A stretch of 57,848 bases of DNA from Bacteroidia bacterium (lineage in GTDB: Bacteria > Bacteroidota > Bacteroidia > Bacteroidales > CAJPTX01), in the NCBI GenBank assembly GCA_002749065.1, contig PDTX01000011.1, forward strand, positions 1 to 57,848, written 5' to 3'. The notes under the pieces are model-generated. The model was not told where the DNA came from. It searched no databases and saw nothing but the letters and a program-made list of their open reading frames with translations. Every line of letters begins with the position of its first letter. Positions within the stretch are counted from its first letter, which is position 1. The translations under genes and the position numbers were made by a program. Of the stretch, positions 33,482-42,150 are shown in pieces.

Positions 33482-34459
33482 CTAGCTCCCCGACCTCAGG
33501 GCATTCTCGGTCAAATCCTTGGCGAATTGCTCCTCATCCCTATACACTTCCCGCTTATTTAGGGGCGGCTCTAATCTCACGTGCGGCAGCTCAGCCCGGA
33601 GAATCCTATTCATGTACTCCAGCTCCGGTGGATAGACGTAGAACTGCTCACCCTCCGGATAGCCCTGCTGGCGCTGCCAGGCCTCAAATTCCCTCGAGAA
33701 GCAGGCATGGTTCGGCTGGGCGATGCTGGCGAATAAATCCTCATCCACCATCCTCGCGAAGCGGTACAGGCCATGAATCTCCTCCGCAAAGCACTTCTCC
33801 AACGCATTGTACGACTTATTGCCCGAATGCGTCAATCGCTGGTACGACACGCACAGGGCCTGCAGATGCTCACCCGCTTTCTGCGCATCCTTGTCAATCA
33901 AGGCCAAGAGATACAGCACTGTCCCCCTCCCCCAGGTATCACCCTTTTTTGAAAGGAACTTCTCGGCCTTAACACGGGCTTCGGGTAGCCTTTCAGGCTC
34001 GTTATAGTACAAGGTGCAGAGTAGGTTGACCGCGACCTCGGCGTACCACGACCCCCGGCATAAGGGCAGGTCCCGCGGGAGAAAGGCATCAACTACGGCG
34101 ATGTCGTTGCACGAGAGCGCGGACAGGACATTCATCAGCTCAACGCTATGGTCGGTGCCGCTAGCCGCCACTGAACCAGCGAGTAGCGCATGCCGGGAGG
34201 TCTGAAACAGTACGTTGTTGAGCAGGGCAAAATCCGACTCCCTCATCGCTAGGTAGAAGCCGAAGTAGCGGGTTTGCCCCAGCAGGCCTAGATACGCCTT
34301 GGTCCGCAGCACGGCATCCTCGTTCTGAAAGTACTTGGGGTCTATTCGTTGCTCCAAGGCATGCACCTCGTCCCATGACTTCGGCAGATCGAGCCGTCTA
34401 CCCTTGTCCTGCTCAGCAGCCTCTTCGTACAATTTCACGAATTTCTTTGCGCTTCTCAT
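33482..34459 (-). CDS. Unrecognised helical protein, possibly Imm49-like
   Basis: It has 325 residues, soluble, with no signal peptide or membrane span. It appears almost all helical and TPR-like: LLCTLYYNEPERLPEARVKA, GRGTVLYLLALIDKDAQKAG and EHLQALCVSYQRLTH resemble repeats of paired helices. The overall pattern recalls the Imm49 immunity family of polymorphic toxin systems, but this is a weak resemblance and should be read as unknown function. It is richer in A+T than the flanking housekeeping genes. It lies between queH (58 bases upstream, same strand) and the small membrane-protein unit. Confidence 0.6.
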   Translation of the reverse strand: MRSAKKFVKLYEEAAEQDKGRRLDLPKSWDEVHALEQRIDPKYFQNEDAVLRTKAYLGLLGQTRYFGFYLAMRESDFALLNNVLFQTSRHALLAGSVAASGTDHSVELMNVLSALSCNDIAVVDAFLPRDLPLCRGSWYAEVAVNLLCTLYYNEPERLPEARVKAEKFLSKKGDTWGRGTVLYLLALIDKDAQKAGEHLQALCVSYQRLTHSGNKSYNALEKCFAEEIHGLYRFARMVDEDLFASIAQPNHACFSREFEAWQRQQGYPEGEQFYVYPPELEYMNRILRAELPHVRLEPPLNKREVYRDEEQFAKDLTENALRSGS

Positions 34460-34516
34460 GACAATTTCATATCTAATGCTACATAAAATACAAGCGAGTA
34501 CCCCTGCGTGGCCCTA

Positions 34517-35146
34517 TTAATCCACTGACTTGCTAGCTCCGTCCATTTCCCCCCTCGCCCTGAGGCTAAACTCGCAGCCACAGTAGGTCTGATTGTAAAA
34601 ACCGTGGCTCTCCACGAGGGCACTCCGTCGCTCGCTAAGCCCCCCCTTGCGCCAGTTCTGCGCCCAGAAGGTCAGCTCTGGGTAGAGGCTTGCAGCCTGC
34701 TGCCCGGCCGCCACAATCTGGGCCAAACTCTTCCAGCGCGACGAGGCCAGCGTGGTTGTAAATACCTGGAAACCATTCGTATGCGCATACTGAGCGGTTC
34801 GCTGCAAACGCACGGTGAAGCACAGCGCGCAGCGTCGCCCCCGTTCCGGCTCATCCTCCAGGCCACGTAGCCGCTCGAGCCATTCGGCGTGGTCGTAGTC
34901 CGCATCGGCGAAGGGAACGCCCAGCCTCTCGGCGTGGCGCACCAGCTCCGCCTTGCGCCGCATGTACTCCTCAAGCGGGAAGATGTTCGGATTGCAGAAG
35001 AAGACAGTCGGCCGCAAGCCCTGCGCCAGCATCCACTCAAGGATTGCGCCGGAGCAGGGGGCGCAACAGGCGTGGAGCAAGGGCCGGTCGCCCCCCTCCG
35101 GTATCTCGAGGGCTGATTGTGAATGATTTGTCTCCTGATGGTTCAT
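34517..35146 (-). CDS. queH: Epoxyqueuosine reductase QueH
   Basis: Catalyses the last step of queuosine synthesis, reducing epoxyqueuosine in tRNA, as the non-homologous alternative to QueG. It has 209 residues. The signature cysteines are C27, C28 and C31 in HACCAPCSG, then RRCALCF, and YCGCEFS near the C-terminus; the family binds an Fe-S cluster and a second metal through these. The ASSRWKSLAQIVAAG segment is also typical. QueF, an earlier pathway enzyme, is encoded about 11 kb away. A TACCTTTG box lies at 35229-35236. Confidence 0.93.
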   Translation of the reverse strand: MNHQETNHSQSALEIPEGGDRPLLHACCAPCSGAILEWMLAQGLRPTVFFCNPNIFPLEEYMRRKAELVRHAERLGVPFADADYDHAEWLERLRGLEDEPERGRRCALCFTVRLQRTAQYAHTNGFQVFTTTLASSRWKSLAQIVAAGQQAASLYPELTFWAQNWRKGGLSERRSALVESHGFYNQTYCGCEFSLRARGEMDGASKSVD

Positions 35147-35228
35147 TCGGGTTGGTAAATGCTGGGCTGCAGCACGAATGGGCTACATGTACGTCGCAGC
35201 GGAAGGGTGCGGGTGCTCAGACCGAGCG

Positions 35229-35236
35229 CAAAGGTA
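35229..35236 (-). promoter_or_regulatory. -7 box of queH
   Basis: TACCTTTG on the minus strand, an exact TAnnTTTG match about 83 bases upstream of the queH ATG. No clear -33 element. Confidence 0.55.
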
Positions 35237-35256
35237 GGAAATTTCGTAAAAGAGGG

Positions 35257-35718
35257 CTAGTCATAGCCGTTGAATACCACCTGCCCAACCGTTTTGCTTT
35301 CCCAATACCTCACCGCGTCCACCTCAGATTTCGCGAGCTCGAGCAAATCGTCGGCTTGGAGCTTGGCATTGAGCACTCCGGGCGAGAGGTATTGAAAGTC
35401 TTTCTCCAAAAACGGTCGAAGCTCCGCAATCACATCGCAGAATACAAGGTTCATCCACTCATCCTTCTCCACCCCGCAGTAGTACGGGAAAACGGCATTG
35501 ACCAGGACGACATATTGCGTGGAAGCTGCGCTGCGCTTAGCTCTGCGCGTGAACGTTAGCGTGTAGTAATTCGTGCTCGCGGAGGGAGGAGTCACTACCA
35601 GCGCGAAGCTGCCCTCCACCCCGATTTTCTGAGCTAGCTCGTCCATCGCCCTGGGCAAAAACGAGGGGTTTTCGCTATGTGGCCCGGATAGCCCCGTTAT
35701 TCCTTTGCGCAATTTCAC
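35257..35718 (-). CDS. Unrecognised small protein, start uncertain
   Basis: The frame is open to 35829, but the first 37 residues look unprotein-like and the sequence near 35730-35750 on the minus strand is A/T-rich and promoter-like. A GTG at 35718 (VKLRKGITG) gives 153 residues and is preferred. The protein has a beta-rich middle (FALVVTPPSASTNYYTLTF) and ends in YWESKTVGQVVFNGYD. That closing pattern occurs in small orphan proteins of unknown function that sometimes sit in toxin-immunity loci; this is a weak recollection. It is more A+T-rich than neighbours and is 110 bases upstream of queH on the same strand. Confidence 0.5.
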   Translation of the reverse strand: MKLRKGITGLSGPHSENPSFLPRAMDELAQKIGVEGSFALVVTPPSASTNYYTLTFTRRAKRSAASTQYVVLVNAVFPYYCGVEKDEWMNLVFCDVIAELRPFLEKDFQYLSPGVLNAKLQADDLLELAKSEVDAVRYWESKTVGQVVFNGYD

Positions 35719-35988
35719 GCCTGTCGGTCTATTTAGTTTTACTATAAAATATTGCCTTGGGCCACAGTTATTTTCGGCAAAAATTCCCCGCCACCACACG
35801 CAGCGCAACACAGCCAGGCTGGCGAACACACTGCAAGCCTTCTAGCATAACACCGCAGAAATCTTTCTGAATAGAACATCCCCCCATCGCCATTGTTCCC
35901 CCGGGTCAAAGGAGGATAACCGTCCATTGCCCACGCGCCGCACGAACGAACCTGGGGACAGGCAGGTCGTGAAGTCGAACTTTCACCA

Positions 35989-36019
35989 TTGCCAAACCCG
36001 AACGATTGTGCTATATTTG
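35989..36019 (+). promoter_or_regulatory. Orphan promoter in the spacer upstream of acnA
   Basis: TTG (35989-35991), a 20-base spacer, then TATATTTG (36012-36019) match the Bacteroidetes promoter in both halves. No established gene begins within 550 bases downstream. Confidence 0.7.
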
Positions 36020-36134
36020 CGGACGATACCCGACCGTGCAAGGCCACTGTTGCGCAGGTGTAGGGCCTCGGGGATGAGGCGTAGGCGTGGGGATGCGGGC
36101 TGGGTATCGCGGTCCTTTCTGGAGAGTGCGAAGT

Positions 36135-36302
36135 ATGTCGATTTCTAAACCGATGAGTATGAACACCGTACGGTTCTGTTGCTGGAGGAGTGTAATGGGT
36201 GCGTCGTGGCCTCAACAGGGGCAAGGCATGCGCCATACGAGCCAGGGTGTGATGCATATGTCGGTGGGGAGGCAGGAGCCGCCGTCCGTGGGTTGCGGCT
36301 GA
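36135..36302 (+). CDS. Possible 55-residue small protein (weak)
   Basis: ATG at 36135 with GGAGAG eight bases upstream, 116 bases downstream of the orphan promoter. The product (MSISKPMSMNTVRFCCWRS...) is Met-, Arg- and Gly-rich, has no recognisable domain, and its codon use is unlike the neighbouring genes. It may be a chance frame in an untranslated transcript. Confidence 0.2.
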   Translation: MSISKPMSMNTVRFCCWRSVMGASWPQQGQGMRHTSQGVMHMSVGRQEPPSVGCG

Positions 36303-36590
36303 GGGGTCGAATCGGTTTCTACATCTGGCCGCGGAGGCCGGAGGGCAATGGGGAAAGGCTAGGGGGCCCGCGGGTCCAATCGGCAGCTTGAGGGGCGCGG
36401 GGGTAGCCCGTTCACTAGATTTTGCGGGAGAAGGGGGGAAGCGGCGGCGTATGGCTCGGTTCGCCAGCTGGTGAATTGGGGCGTGCAGTTCCGGAGGGTT
36501 TTGTTCAGCCGTAGGGCGAGCGCGAAATCGCAGCGGGCCGTTCCTCCGCCAATGAGAATAAGGCTAGTTCATAAAAAATAATTCCTTGCT

Positions 36591-38834
36591 ATGGTCCATG
36601 ATTTGAGCATGCTAAAGGCCTTCTACAGCGGCTACCCGGGTCGGATGGCGCGGGTGCGGGCCGCGTTGCAGCGCCCCCTGACGCTGGCCGAGAAAATCCT
36701 GTACACGCATCTGTACGATGCGGGGCAGGTGGGGGATTTTCGCCGGGGGGAGGACTACGTGAATTTCCGCCCCGACCGGGTGGCCATGCAGGACGCGACG
36801 GCCCAGATGGCCCTGCTGCAGCTCATGAACGCGGGGCGTGAGGAGGTGGCCGTGCCGTCCACCGTGCACTGCGACCACCTGATACAGGCGCACCAGGGGG
36901 CCAAGGCGGACCTCCTCGCGGCGAGCCGCACGAACGAGGAGGTGTACGATTTCCTCCGCGATGCGTCCTCCCGCTACGGCATCGGCTTCTGGAGGCCGGG
37001 TGCGGGGATTATCCATCAGGTGGTGCTGGAGAACTACGCGTTCCCCGGGGGCATGATGGTGGGCACCGACTCGCACACCCCCAACGCCGGCGGGCTGGGC
37101 ATGGTCGCCATCGGGGTGGGCGGGTCCGACGCGGTGGACGTGATGGCCGGCATGGAATGGGAGCTCAAGATGCCGCGCCTCATCGGGGTCCGCCTGACGG
37201 GCAAGCTGAGCGGATGGGCCTCGCCCAAGGACGTTATCCTGAAGCTGGCCGGCATCCTCACGGTGAAGGGGGGCACCAACGCCATCATCGAGTACTTCGG
37301 GCCGGGCGCTGCGGCCCTCTCCGCCACCGGGAAGGCGACGATATGCAACATGGGGGCGGAGGTCGGGGCCACCACCTCGCTCTTCCCCTTCGACGCGCGG
37401 ATGTCGGCCTACCTGAGGGCCACCGGGCGGCGGCAGGTGGCCGACTGGGCGGAGGCCGTGGCCGGAGAGCTCCGCGCCGACTGGGAGGTGGTTGCCGAGC
37501 CGGAGCGCTACTACGACCGTGTGATTGAAATCGACCTGTCGGCGCTGGAGCCCCACATCAACGGCCCATTCACCCCCGACGCGGCCACGCCCATCTCGAA
37601 GTTCGCCGCGAAGGTGCTGGCTGAGGGCTACCCCCGCCGGATGGAGGTCGGGCTGATAGGCTCCTGCACCAACTCGTCGTACCAGGACCTGAGCCGCGCG
37701 GCCTCCTTGGCGCGGCAGGTGGCCGAAAAGAAGCTGAAGGTGGCCGCGCAGCTGGTCATCAATCCCGGCTCGGAGCAGATTTGCGCAACGGCCGATAGGG
37801 ACGGGATGCTCGAGGCCTTCAGTCGGATAGGGGCCACCATCATGGCGAACGCCTGCGGGCCGTGCATCGGGCAGTGGAAGCGCGACATCAAGGAGCCGGA
37901 GCGGCGGAACTCAATCGTCACGTCTTTCAACCGGAACTTCGCCAAGCGGGCCGACGGCAACCCGAATACGCACGCCTTCGTCGCCTCGCCGGAGCTGACC
38001 ATGGCGCTGACCATCGCCGGTGACCTCTGCTTCAACCCCCTGAAGGACACACTGTTGAACCGGTACGGGGAGGAGGTGCAGCTGGCCGAGCCACAGGGTG
38101 AGGAGCTGCCCCCGACTGGCTTCGCCCGTGGCGATGAGGGCTACATCGCGCCGAGCGGCGGCCAGGGGCAAATCGCCGTGAACCCCGCCTCGCAGCGGCT
38201 GCAGCTGCTGGCCCCCTTCCCGGCGTGGGACGGGCAGGACCTCCTCCGTATGCCGCTGCTAATCAAGGTGCAGGGGAAATGCACGACCGACCACATCTCG
38301 ATGGCGGGACCCTGGCTGCGCTTCCGCGGGCATCTGGAGAACATCTCCGACAACATGCTGATGGGCGCGGTCAACGCCTTCAACGGCGAGACGAACAGCG
38401 TGTGGGACCGTCTGCGCGAGGGCTACGCCCCGGTCTCCGAGGTGGCCAAGGGCTACAAGGCGGCGGGGATGCCGTCCATCGTGGTGGCGGAGGAGAACTA
38501 CGGCGAGGGGTCGAGCCGGGAGCACGCCGCCATGGAGCCGCGCTTCCTGAATGTGCGGGTCATCCTGGCCAAGAGCTTCGCCCGCATACACGAGACGAAC
38601 CTGAAGAAGCAGGGGATGCTGGCGCTGACCTTCGTCGATAGGCAGGACTACGACCGCATCCGCGAGAGGGACCTCATCTCCGTGGAGGGGCTGGAGGGCT
38701 TCGCGCCGGGGCGGAACGTGAGGGTGCTGCTGCGGCACGACGACGGGAGCACGGAGAGCTTCGAGGCGCAGCACACCTATAATGAGCAGCAGGTCGGCTG
38801 GTTCCGGGCCGGGTCTGCCCTAAACGCAAGATGA
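36591..38834 (+). CDS. acnA: Aconitate hydratase
   Basis: Isomerises citrate to isocitrate through a [4Fe-4S] cluster. It has 747 residues, the mitochondrial/Bacteroides type. Cluster cysteines are C359 ([10 protein letters not shown]), C422 and C425 ([10 protein letters not shown]). The C-terminal swivel domain has [13 protein letters not shown] and the active-site [14 protein letters not shown]. The N-terminus [17 protein letters not shown] supports the ATG at 36591. It is first in acnA-icd-gltA-mnmD, and its stop overlaps the icd start by four bases. Confidence 0.96.
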   Translation: MVHDLSMLKAFYSGYPGRMARVRAALQRPLTLAEKILYTHLYDAGQVGDFRRGEDYVNFRPDRVAMQDATAQMALLQLMNAGREEVAVPSTVHCDHLIQAHQGAKADLLAASRTNEEVYDFLRDASSRYGIGFWRPGAGIIHQVVLENYAFPGGMMVGTDSHTPNAGGLGMVAIGVGGSDAVDVMAGMEWELKMPRLIGVRLTGKLSGWASPKDVILKLAGILTVKGGTNAIIEYFGPGAAALSATGKATICNMGAEVGATTSLFPFDARMSAYLRATGRRQVADWAEAVAGELRADWEVVAEPERYYDRVIEIDLSALEPHINGPFTPDAATPISKFAAKVLAEGYPRRMEVGLIGSCTNSSYQDLSRAASLARQVAEKKLKVAAQLVINPGSEQICATADRDGMLEAFSRIGATIMANACGPCIGQWKRDIKEPERRNSIVTSFNRNFAKRADGNPNTHAFVASPELTMALTIAGDLCFNPLKDTLLNRYGEEVQLAEPQGEELPPTGFARGDEGYIAPSGGQGQIAVNPASQRLQLLAPFPAWDGQDLLRMPLLIKVQGKCTTDHISMAGPWLRFRGHLENISDNMLMGAVNAFNGETNSVWDRLREGYAPVSEVAKGYKAAGMPSIVVAEENYGEGSSREHAAMEPRFLNVRVILAKSFARIHETNLKKQGMLALTFVDRQDYDRIRERDLISVEGLEGFAPGRNVRVLLRHDDGSTESFEAQHTYNEQQVGWFRAGSALNAR

Positions 38835-40027
38835 TTATGAGCCGGATAGAGATGCGGGCGGACGGCATGCTGGCCGTGCCCGATACGCCCACCATCCCCT
38901 ACATCACGGGGGACGGCGTGGGGGCGGAGGTTAGCCCCTCGATGCGGGCCGTCGTTGACGCGGCGGTGCGATGGGCCTACGGGGGCAAGCGGCGGATAGA
39001 ATGGAGGGAGATGCTGGCCGGGGAGCGGGCCTACGAGCTGACCGGCTCGTGGCTGCCCGACGAGACGATGGAAGCGTTCCGCACGCACCTGGTGGGCATC
39101 AAGGGGCCGCTGACCACGCCGGTGGGGGGGGGCATCCGCTCGCTGAACGTGGCCCTGCGGCAGACCCTCGACCTGTACGTCTGCCTCCGCCCGGTTCGCT
39201 GGTACCGGGGGGTGCAGTCGCCGCTACGCGCGCCCGAGAAGGTGAGCATGCACGTGTTCCGCGAGAACACGGAGGACATCTACGCCGGCATCGAGTGGGA
39301 GGCCGGCACGCCGGAGGCGGAGAAGTTCTACCATTTCCTCAAGGAGGAGATGGGCGTGACGAAGGTCCGCTTCCCGAAGACCTCCTCATTCGGGGTGAAG
39401 CCCGTCTCCCGCGAGGGGACAGAGCGCCTGGTCCGCGCCGCCTGCCAGTACGCCATCGACCACGGTCTGCCCTCGGTCACGCTGGTGCACAAGGGGAACA
39501 TCATGAAGTACACCGAGGGCGGGTTCAAGAGGTGGGGCTACGAGCTCGCGGAGCGGGAGTTCGCCGCGGCGCTGGCCGACGGGCGCTTGGTGGTGCAGGA
39601 CTGCATCGCCGACGCCTTCCTGCAGAACACGCTGCTGAGCCCGGAGGAGTACTCGGTGGTCGCCACGCTGAACCTGAACGGGGACTACGTGTCCGACCAG
39701 CTGGCCGCGATGGTGGGCGGCATCGGCATCGCGCCCGGGGCGAACATCAACTACCGCTCGGGGCACGCCATCTTCGAGGCCACGCACGGCACCGCGCCGG
39801 GCATCGCCGGGCGGGACGAGGTGAACCCCTGCTCCATCATCCTCTCGGCCGCGATGATGCTCGAGTACCTGGGGTGGCGGGAGGCGGCCGCGCGCATCGA
39901 GCACGCGCTGGAGGCGAGCTTCCTGGCCGGGCGGGCCACGCGGGACCTGGCCCGCTTCATGCCGGGGGGCGTGCCGCTGGGGACCTCGGCATTCACGGAG
40001 GAGATTGTAGCAAGGATTGAACGGTAA
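38831..40027 (+). CDS. icd: Isocitrate dehydrogenase (NADP-type)
   Basis: Oxidatively decarboxylates isocitrate to 2-oxoglutarate. It has 398 residues, the prokaryotic homodimeric type. Substrate-binding residues lie in [15 protein letters not shown], with [17 protein letters not shown] and the metal-site [13 protein letters not shown]. The C-terminal [19 protein letters not shown] segment is the nucleotide loop. The start overlaps the acnA stop as ATGA, implying translational coupling. The cofactor (NADP) is inferred from the overall type, not from a tested residue set. Confidence 0.95.
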   Translation: MIMSRIEMRADGMLAVPDTPTIPYITGDGVGAEVSPSMRAVVDAAVRWAYGGKRRIEWREMLAGERAYELTGSWLPDETMEAFRTHLVGIKGPLTTPVGGGIRSLNVALRQTLDLYVCLRPVRWYRGVQSPLRAPEKVSMHVFRENTEDIYAGIEWEAGTPEAEKFYHFLKEEMGVTKVRFPKTSSFGVKPVSREGTERLVRAACQYAIDHGLPSVTLVHKGNIMKYTEGGFKRWGYELAEREFAAALADGRLVVQDCIADAFLQNTLLSPEEYSVVATLNLNGDYVSDQLAAMVGGIGIAPGANINYRSGHAIFEATHGTAPGIAGRDEVNPCSIILSAAMMLEYLGWREAAARIEHALEASFLAGRATRDLARFMPGGVPLGTSAFTEEIVARIER

Positions 40028-40055
40028 TAGCAACGATTAAAAACAAGGAAGGGGT

Positions 40056-41399
40056 TTGAAAAAGGAATATCTCATTTTTAAGCTGGCCGAGGAGCTGAAG
40101 GATGCCGCGCGCATCGACAACTCGCTATTCTCGAAGTTCGACGTGAAGCGGGGCCTACGCAACGAGGACGGCACGGGGGTGCTGGTCGGCCTGACCAAGG
40201 TGGGCAACGTGGTGGGCTACCAGCGGCTCGAGGGCGGGGGGCTCAAGCCCATACCCGGCAAGCTCTTCTACCGGGGCTACGATGTGGACGACATCGCGCA
40301 CACCGTGCTCAACGAGCGGCGCTTCGGCTTCGAGGAGGTGGCCTACCTGCTGCTCTCGGGCCGCCTGCCGGACGCGGAGGAGCTGGCCTCCTTCCGCGAG
40401 CTGATCAACGAGCACATGCCCCTGGACCAGAAGACCAAGATGAACATCATCGAGCTGGAGGGCAACAACATCATGAACATCCTGGCGCGGAGCGTGCTCG
40501 AGATGTACCGCTTCGACCCGGCGGCCGACGACACCTCCCGCGACAACCTGATGCGGCAGAGCATCGAGCTCATCTCGAAGTTCCCGACCATCATCGCCTA
40601 CGCCTTCAACATGGTCCGCCACGCCAAGCTGGGGCAGTCCCTGCATATCCGCCACCCGCGCGAGCATCTCTCCATCGCGGAGAACTTCCTCCACATGCTC
40701 AAGAACGAGTACACGGAGCTGGACGCGCGCACGCTCGACCTGCTGCTCATCCTCCACGCGGAGCACGGCGGGGGGAACAACTCCACCTTCACGGTGCGGG
40801 TGACCTCGTCGACGGGCGCGGACACCTACTCGGCCATCGCCGCGGGCATCGGCTCGCTCAAGGGCCCCCTGCACGGCGGGGCCAACATCCAGGCCGCGGA
40901 CATGTTCCACCACCTGCAGAAGAACATCCGCGACTGGACGAGCGTGGAGGAGATCGACGCCTACCTCACCCGCATGCTCAACCGGGAGGTCTACGACAAG
41001 AGCGGCCTCATCTACGGCATCGGGCACGCAATCTACACCATCTCCGACCCGCGCGCGCTGCTGCTCAAGGTGCTGGCCCACGACCTGGCCTGCGAGAAGG
41101 GCAAGGAGCGGGAGTTCGCCTTCCTCGAGCTGCTGGAGGAGCGCGCCGTCGCCACCTTCAAGCGGGTGAAGAACAACGGCAAGACCGTCTCGAGCAACAT
41201 CGACTTCTACTCCGGCTTCGTCTACGAGATGATCGGCCTCCCGCAGGAGATCTTCACCCCCCTCTTCGCCATGGCCCGCATCGTGGGCTGGTGCGCGCAC
41301 CGCAACGAGGAGCTGACCTTCGAGGGGAAGCGCATCATCCGCCCGGCCTACAAGAACGTCCTGCAGTCGGAGAGGTACAGGCCCATCAAGGAGCGGTAG
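40056..41399 (+). CDS. gltA: Citrate synthase
   Basis: Condenses oxaloacetate and acetyl-CoA into citrate. It has 447 residues. The conserved block FDVKRGLRNEDGTGVLVGLT with GKLFYRGYDVDDIAH is that of the Bacteroides-type enzyme. The catalytic histidine region is GPLHGGANIQAADMF, with YGIGHAIYTISDPRA for the second. The likely start is a TTG at 40056 (MKKEYLIFKLAEELKD), preceded by AAGGAAGGGG; no in-frame ATG lies before the conserved block. It follows icd by 28 bases. Confidence 0.95.
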   Translation: MKKEYLIFKLAEELKDAARIDNSLFSKFDVKRGLRNEDGTGVLVGLTKVGNVVGYQRLEGGGLKPIPGKLFYRGYDVDDIAHTVLNERRFGFEEVAYLLLSGRLPDAEELASFRELINEHMPLDQKTKMNIIELEGNNIMNILARSVLEMYRFDPAADDTSRDNLMRQSIELISKFPTIIAYAFNMVRHAKLGQSLHIRHPREHLSIAENFLHMLKNEYTELDARTLDLLLILHAEHGGGNNSTFTVRVTSSTGADTYSAIAAGIGSLKGPLHGGANIQAADMFHHLQKNIRDWTSVEEIDAYLTRMLNREVYDKSGLIYGIGHAIYTISDPRALLLKVLAHDLACEKGKEREFAFLELLEERAVATFKRVKNNGKTVSSNIDFYSGFVYEMIGLPQEIFTPLFAMARIVGWCAHRNEELTFEGKRIIRPAYKNVLQSERYRPIKER

Positions 41400-41439
41400 G
41401 CAGAGTGCCAGCGGACCAGCCTGCAGACCAACCCCGCCC

Positions 41440-42138
41440 ATGAACGAGCCAGGAACGCCACCCCTCCACGTCCAGCAGACCGAGGACGGGAGCAGCACCC
41501 TCGTACAGGCCAGCCAGCACGCTGAGAGCTACCATTCCCTCCATGGTGCGCTCAGCGAGGCGCGCTACGTCTTCGCCCGCCAGGGGCTCGGCCGGTGGCT
41601 GGCGGAGCACGGCCTGGCCCCCCACGCCCGCGTGCTGGAGTACGGCCTGGGCACGGGCATGAACCTCCTCGCGAGCCTTGAGCTGGTGCTGGCCCGTGGC
41701 CTCCCGCTCACCTACACGGGGCTGGAGCTCCACCCGCTGGGCGACGAGCTCCTCTCCCAGCTCCGCCTGGGCGATGCGGACGAAGAGGCCGTACGCGCAT
41801 GGCGAAGGGGGATGCACGCCCCGTGGGATGCCCCGCTCGACCTGGGCTGCGGCATCCACCTCAACAAGCGGGCATTGCGCTTTCAGGACTTCCGGCCACA
41901 GCCCGCTAGCCACGACGTGGTCTACTTCGACGCCTTCAGCCCCAGCACCTGCCCCGAGCTCTGGAGCGCCGAGGTATTCCGTGGGGCCCACCTGGCCCTC
42001 GCCCCGGGGGGCCTCCTGGTCACCTACTCCGCCAGCGGCCTGGCCAAGCGGGCGCTGCGGGCTGCGGGCTTCCACCTAGAACGCCTACCGGGCGCGCTGG
42101 GGAAACGCCACATGCTGCTGGCACGCAAAGAGGGCTAG
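41440..42138 (+). CDS. mnmD: MnmD-like tRNA mnm5s2U34 methyltransferase
   Basis: SAM-dependent methyltransferase that in this family completes the mnm5 modification at tRNA wobble uridine 34; it corresponds to the methyltransferase half of MnmC without the oxidase half. It has 232 residues, with motif I as VLEYGLGTGMNLLASLEL, the family signature DVVYFDAFSPSTCPELWSAE, and the C-terminal GALGKRHMLLARK. It follows gltA by 40 bases and is presumably in its operon, though the metabolic link is not obvious. It converges on the large outer-membrane gene with a 12-base gap. Confidence 0.88.
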   Translation: MNEPGTPPLHVQQTEDGSSTLVQASQHAESYHSLHGALSEARYVFARQGLGRWLAEHGLAPHARVLEYGLGTGMNLLASLELVLARGLPLTYTGLELHPLGDELLSQLRLGDADEEAVRAWRRGMHAPWDAPLDLGCGIHLNKRALRFQDFRPQPASHDVVYFDAFSPSTCPELWSAEVFRGAHLALAPGGLLVTYSASGLAKRALRAAGFHLERLPGALGKRHMLLARKEG

Positions 42139-42150
42139 ATACAACCCCAG

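Larger units (their letters stand above)
35719..36590. other. Long gene-poor spacer before acnA
   Basis: About 870 bases without a convincing gene. It holds one very good plus-strand promoter (35989-36019), an A/T-rich start region for the leftward gene, and several G-rich runs on the plus strand (for example around 36250-36430). No terminator, riboswitch, tmRNA, SRP RNA or RNase P signature was recognised. If acnA uses the promoter its leader would be about 565 bases. Confidence 0.6.

Noticed and set aside
35930..36150. Short plus-strand frame starting near 35927
   Set aside because: It runs through the promoter at 35989-36019 and has no coding character.
35719..36590. Known structured RNA (tmRNA, SRP RNA, RNase P, 6S) in the gene-poor spacer
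   Set aside because: None of the conserved core sequences of these RNAs was found on either strand.
38971..40020. 349-codon plus-strand frame within icd in another phase
   Set aside because: Gly/Arg/Ala-rich out-of-phase translation of icd.
40155..41498. 447-codon minus-strand frame opposite gltA
   Set aside because: Shadow of citrate synthase; no start signal or domain.
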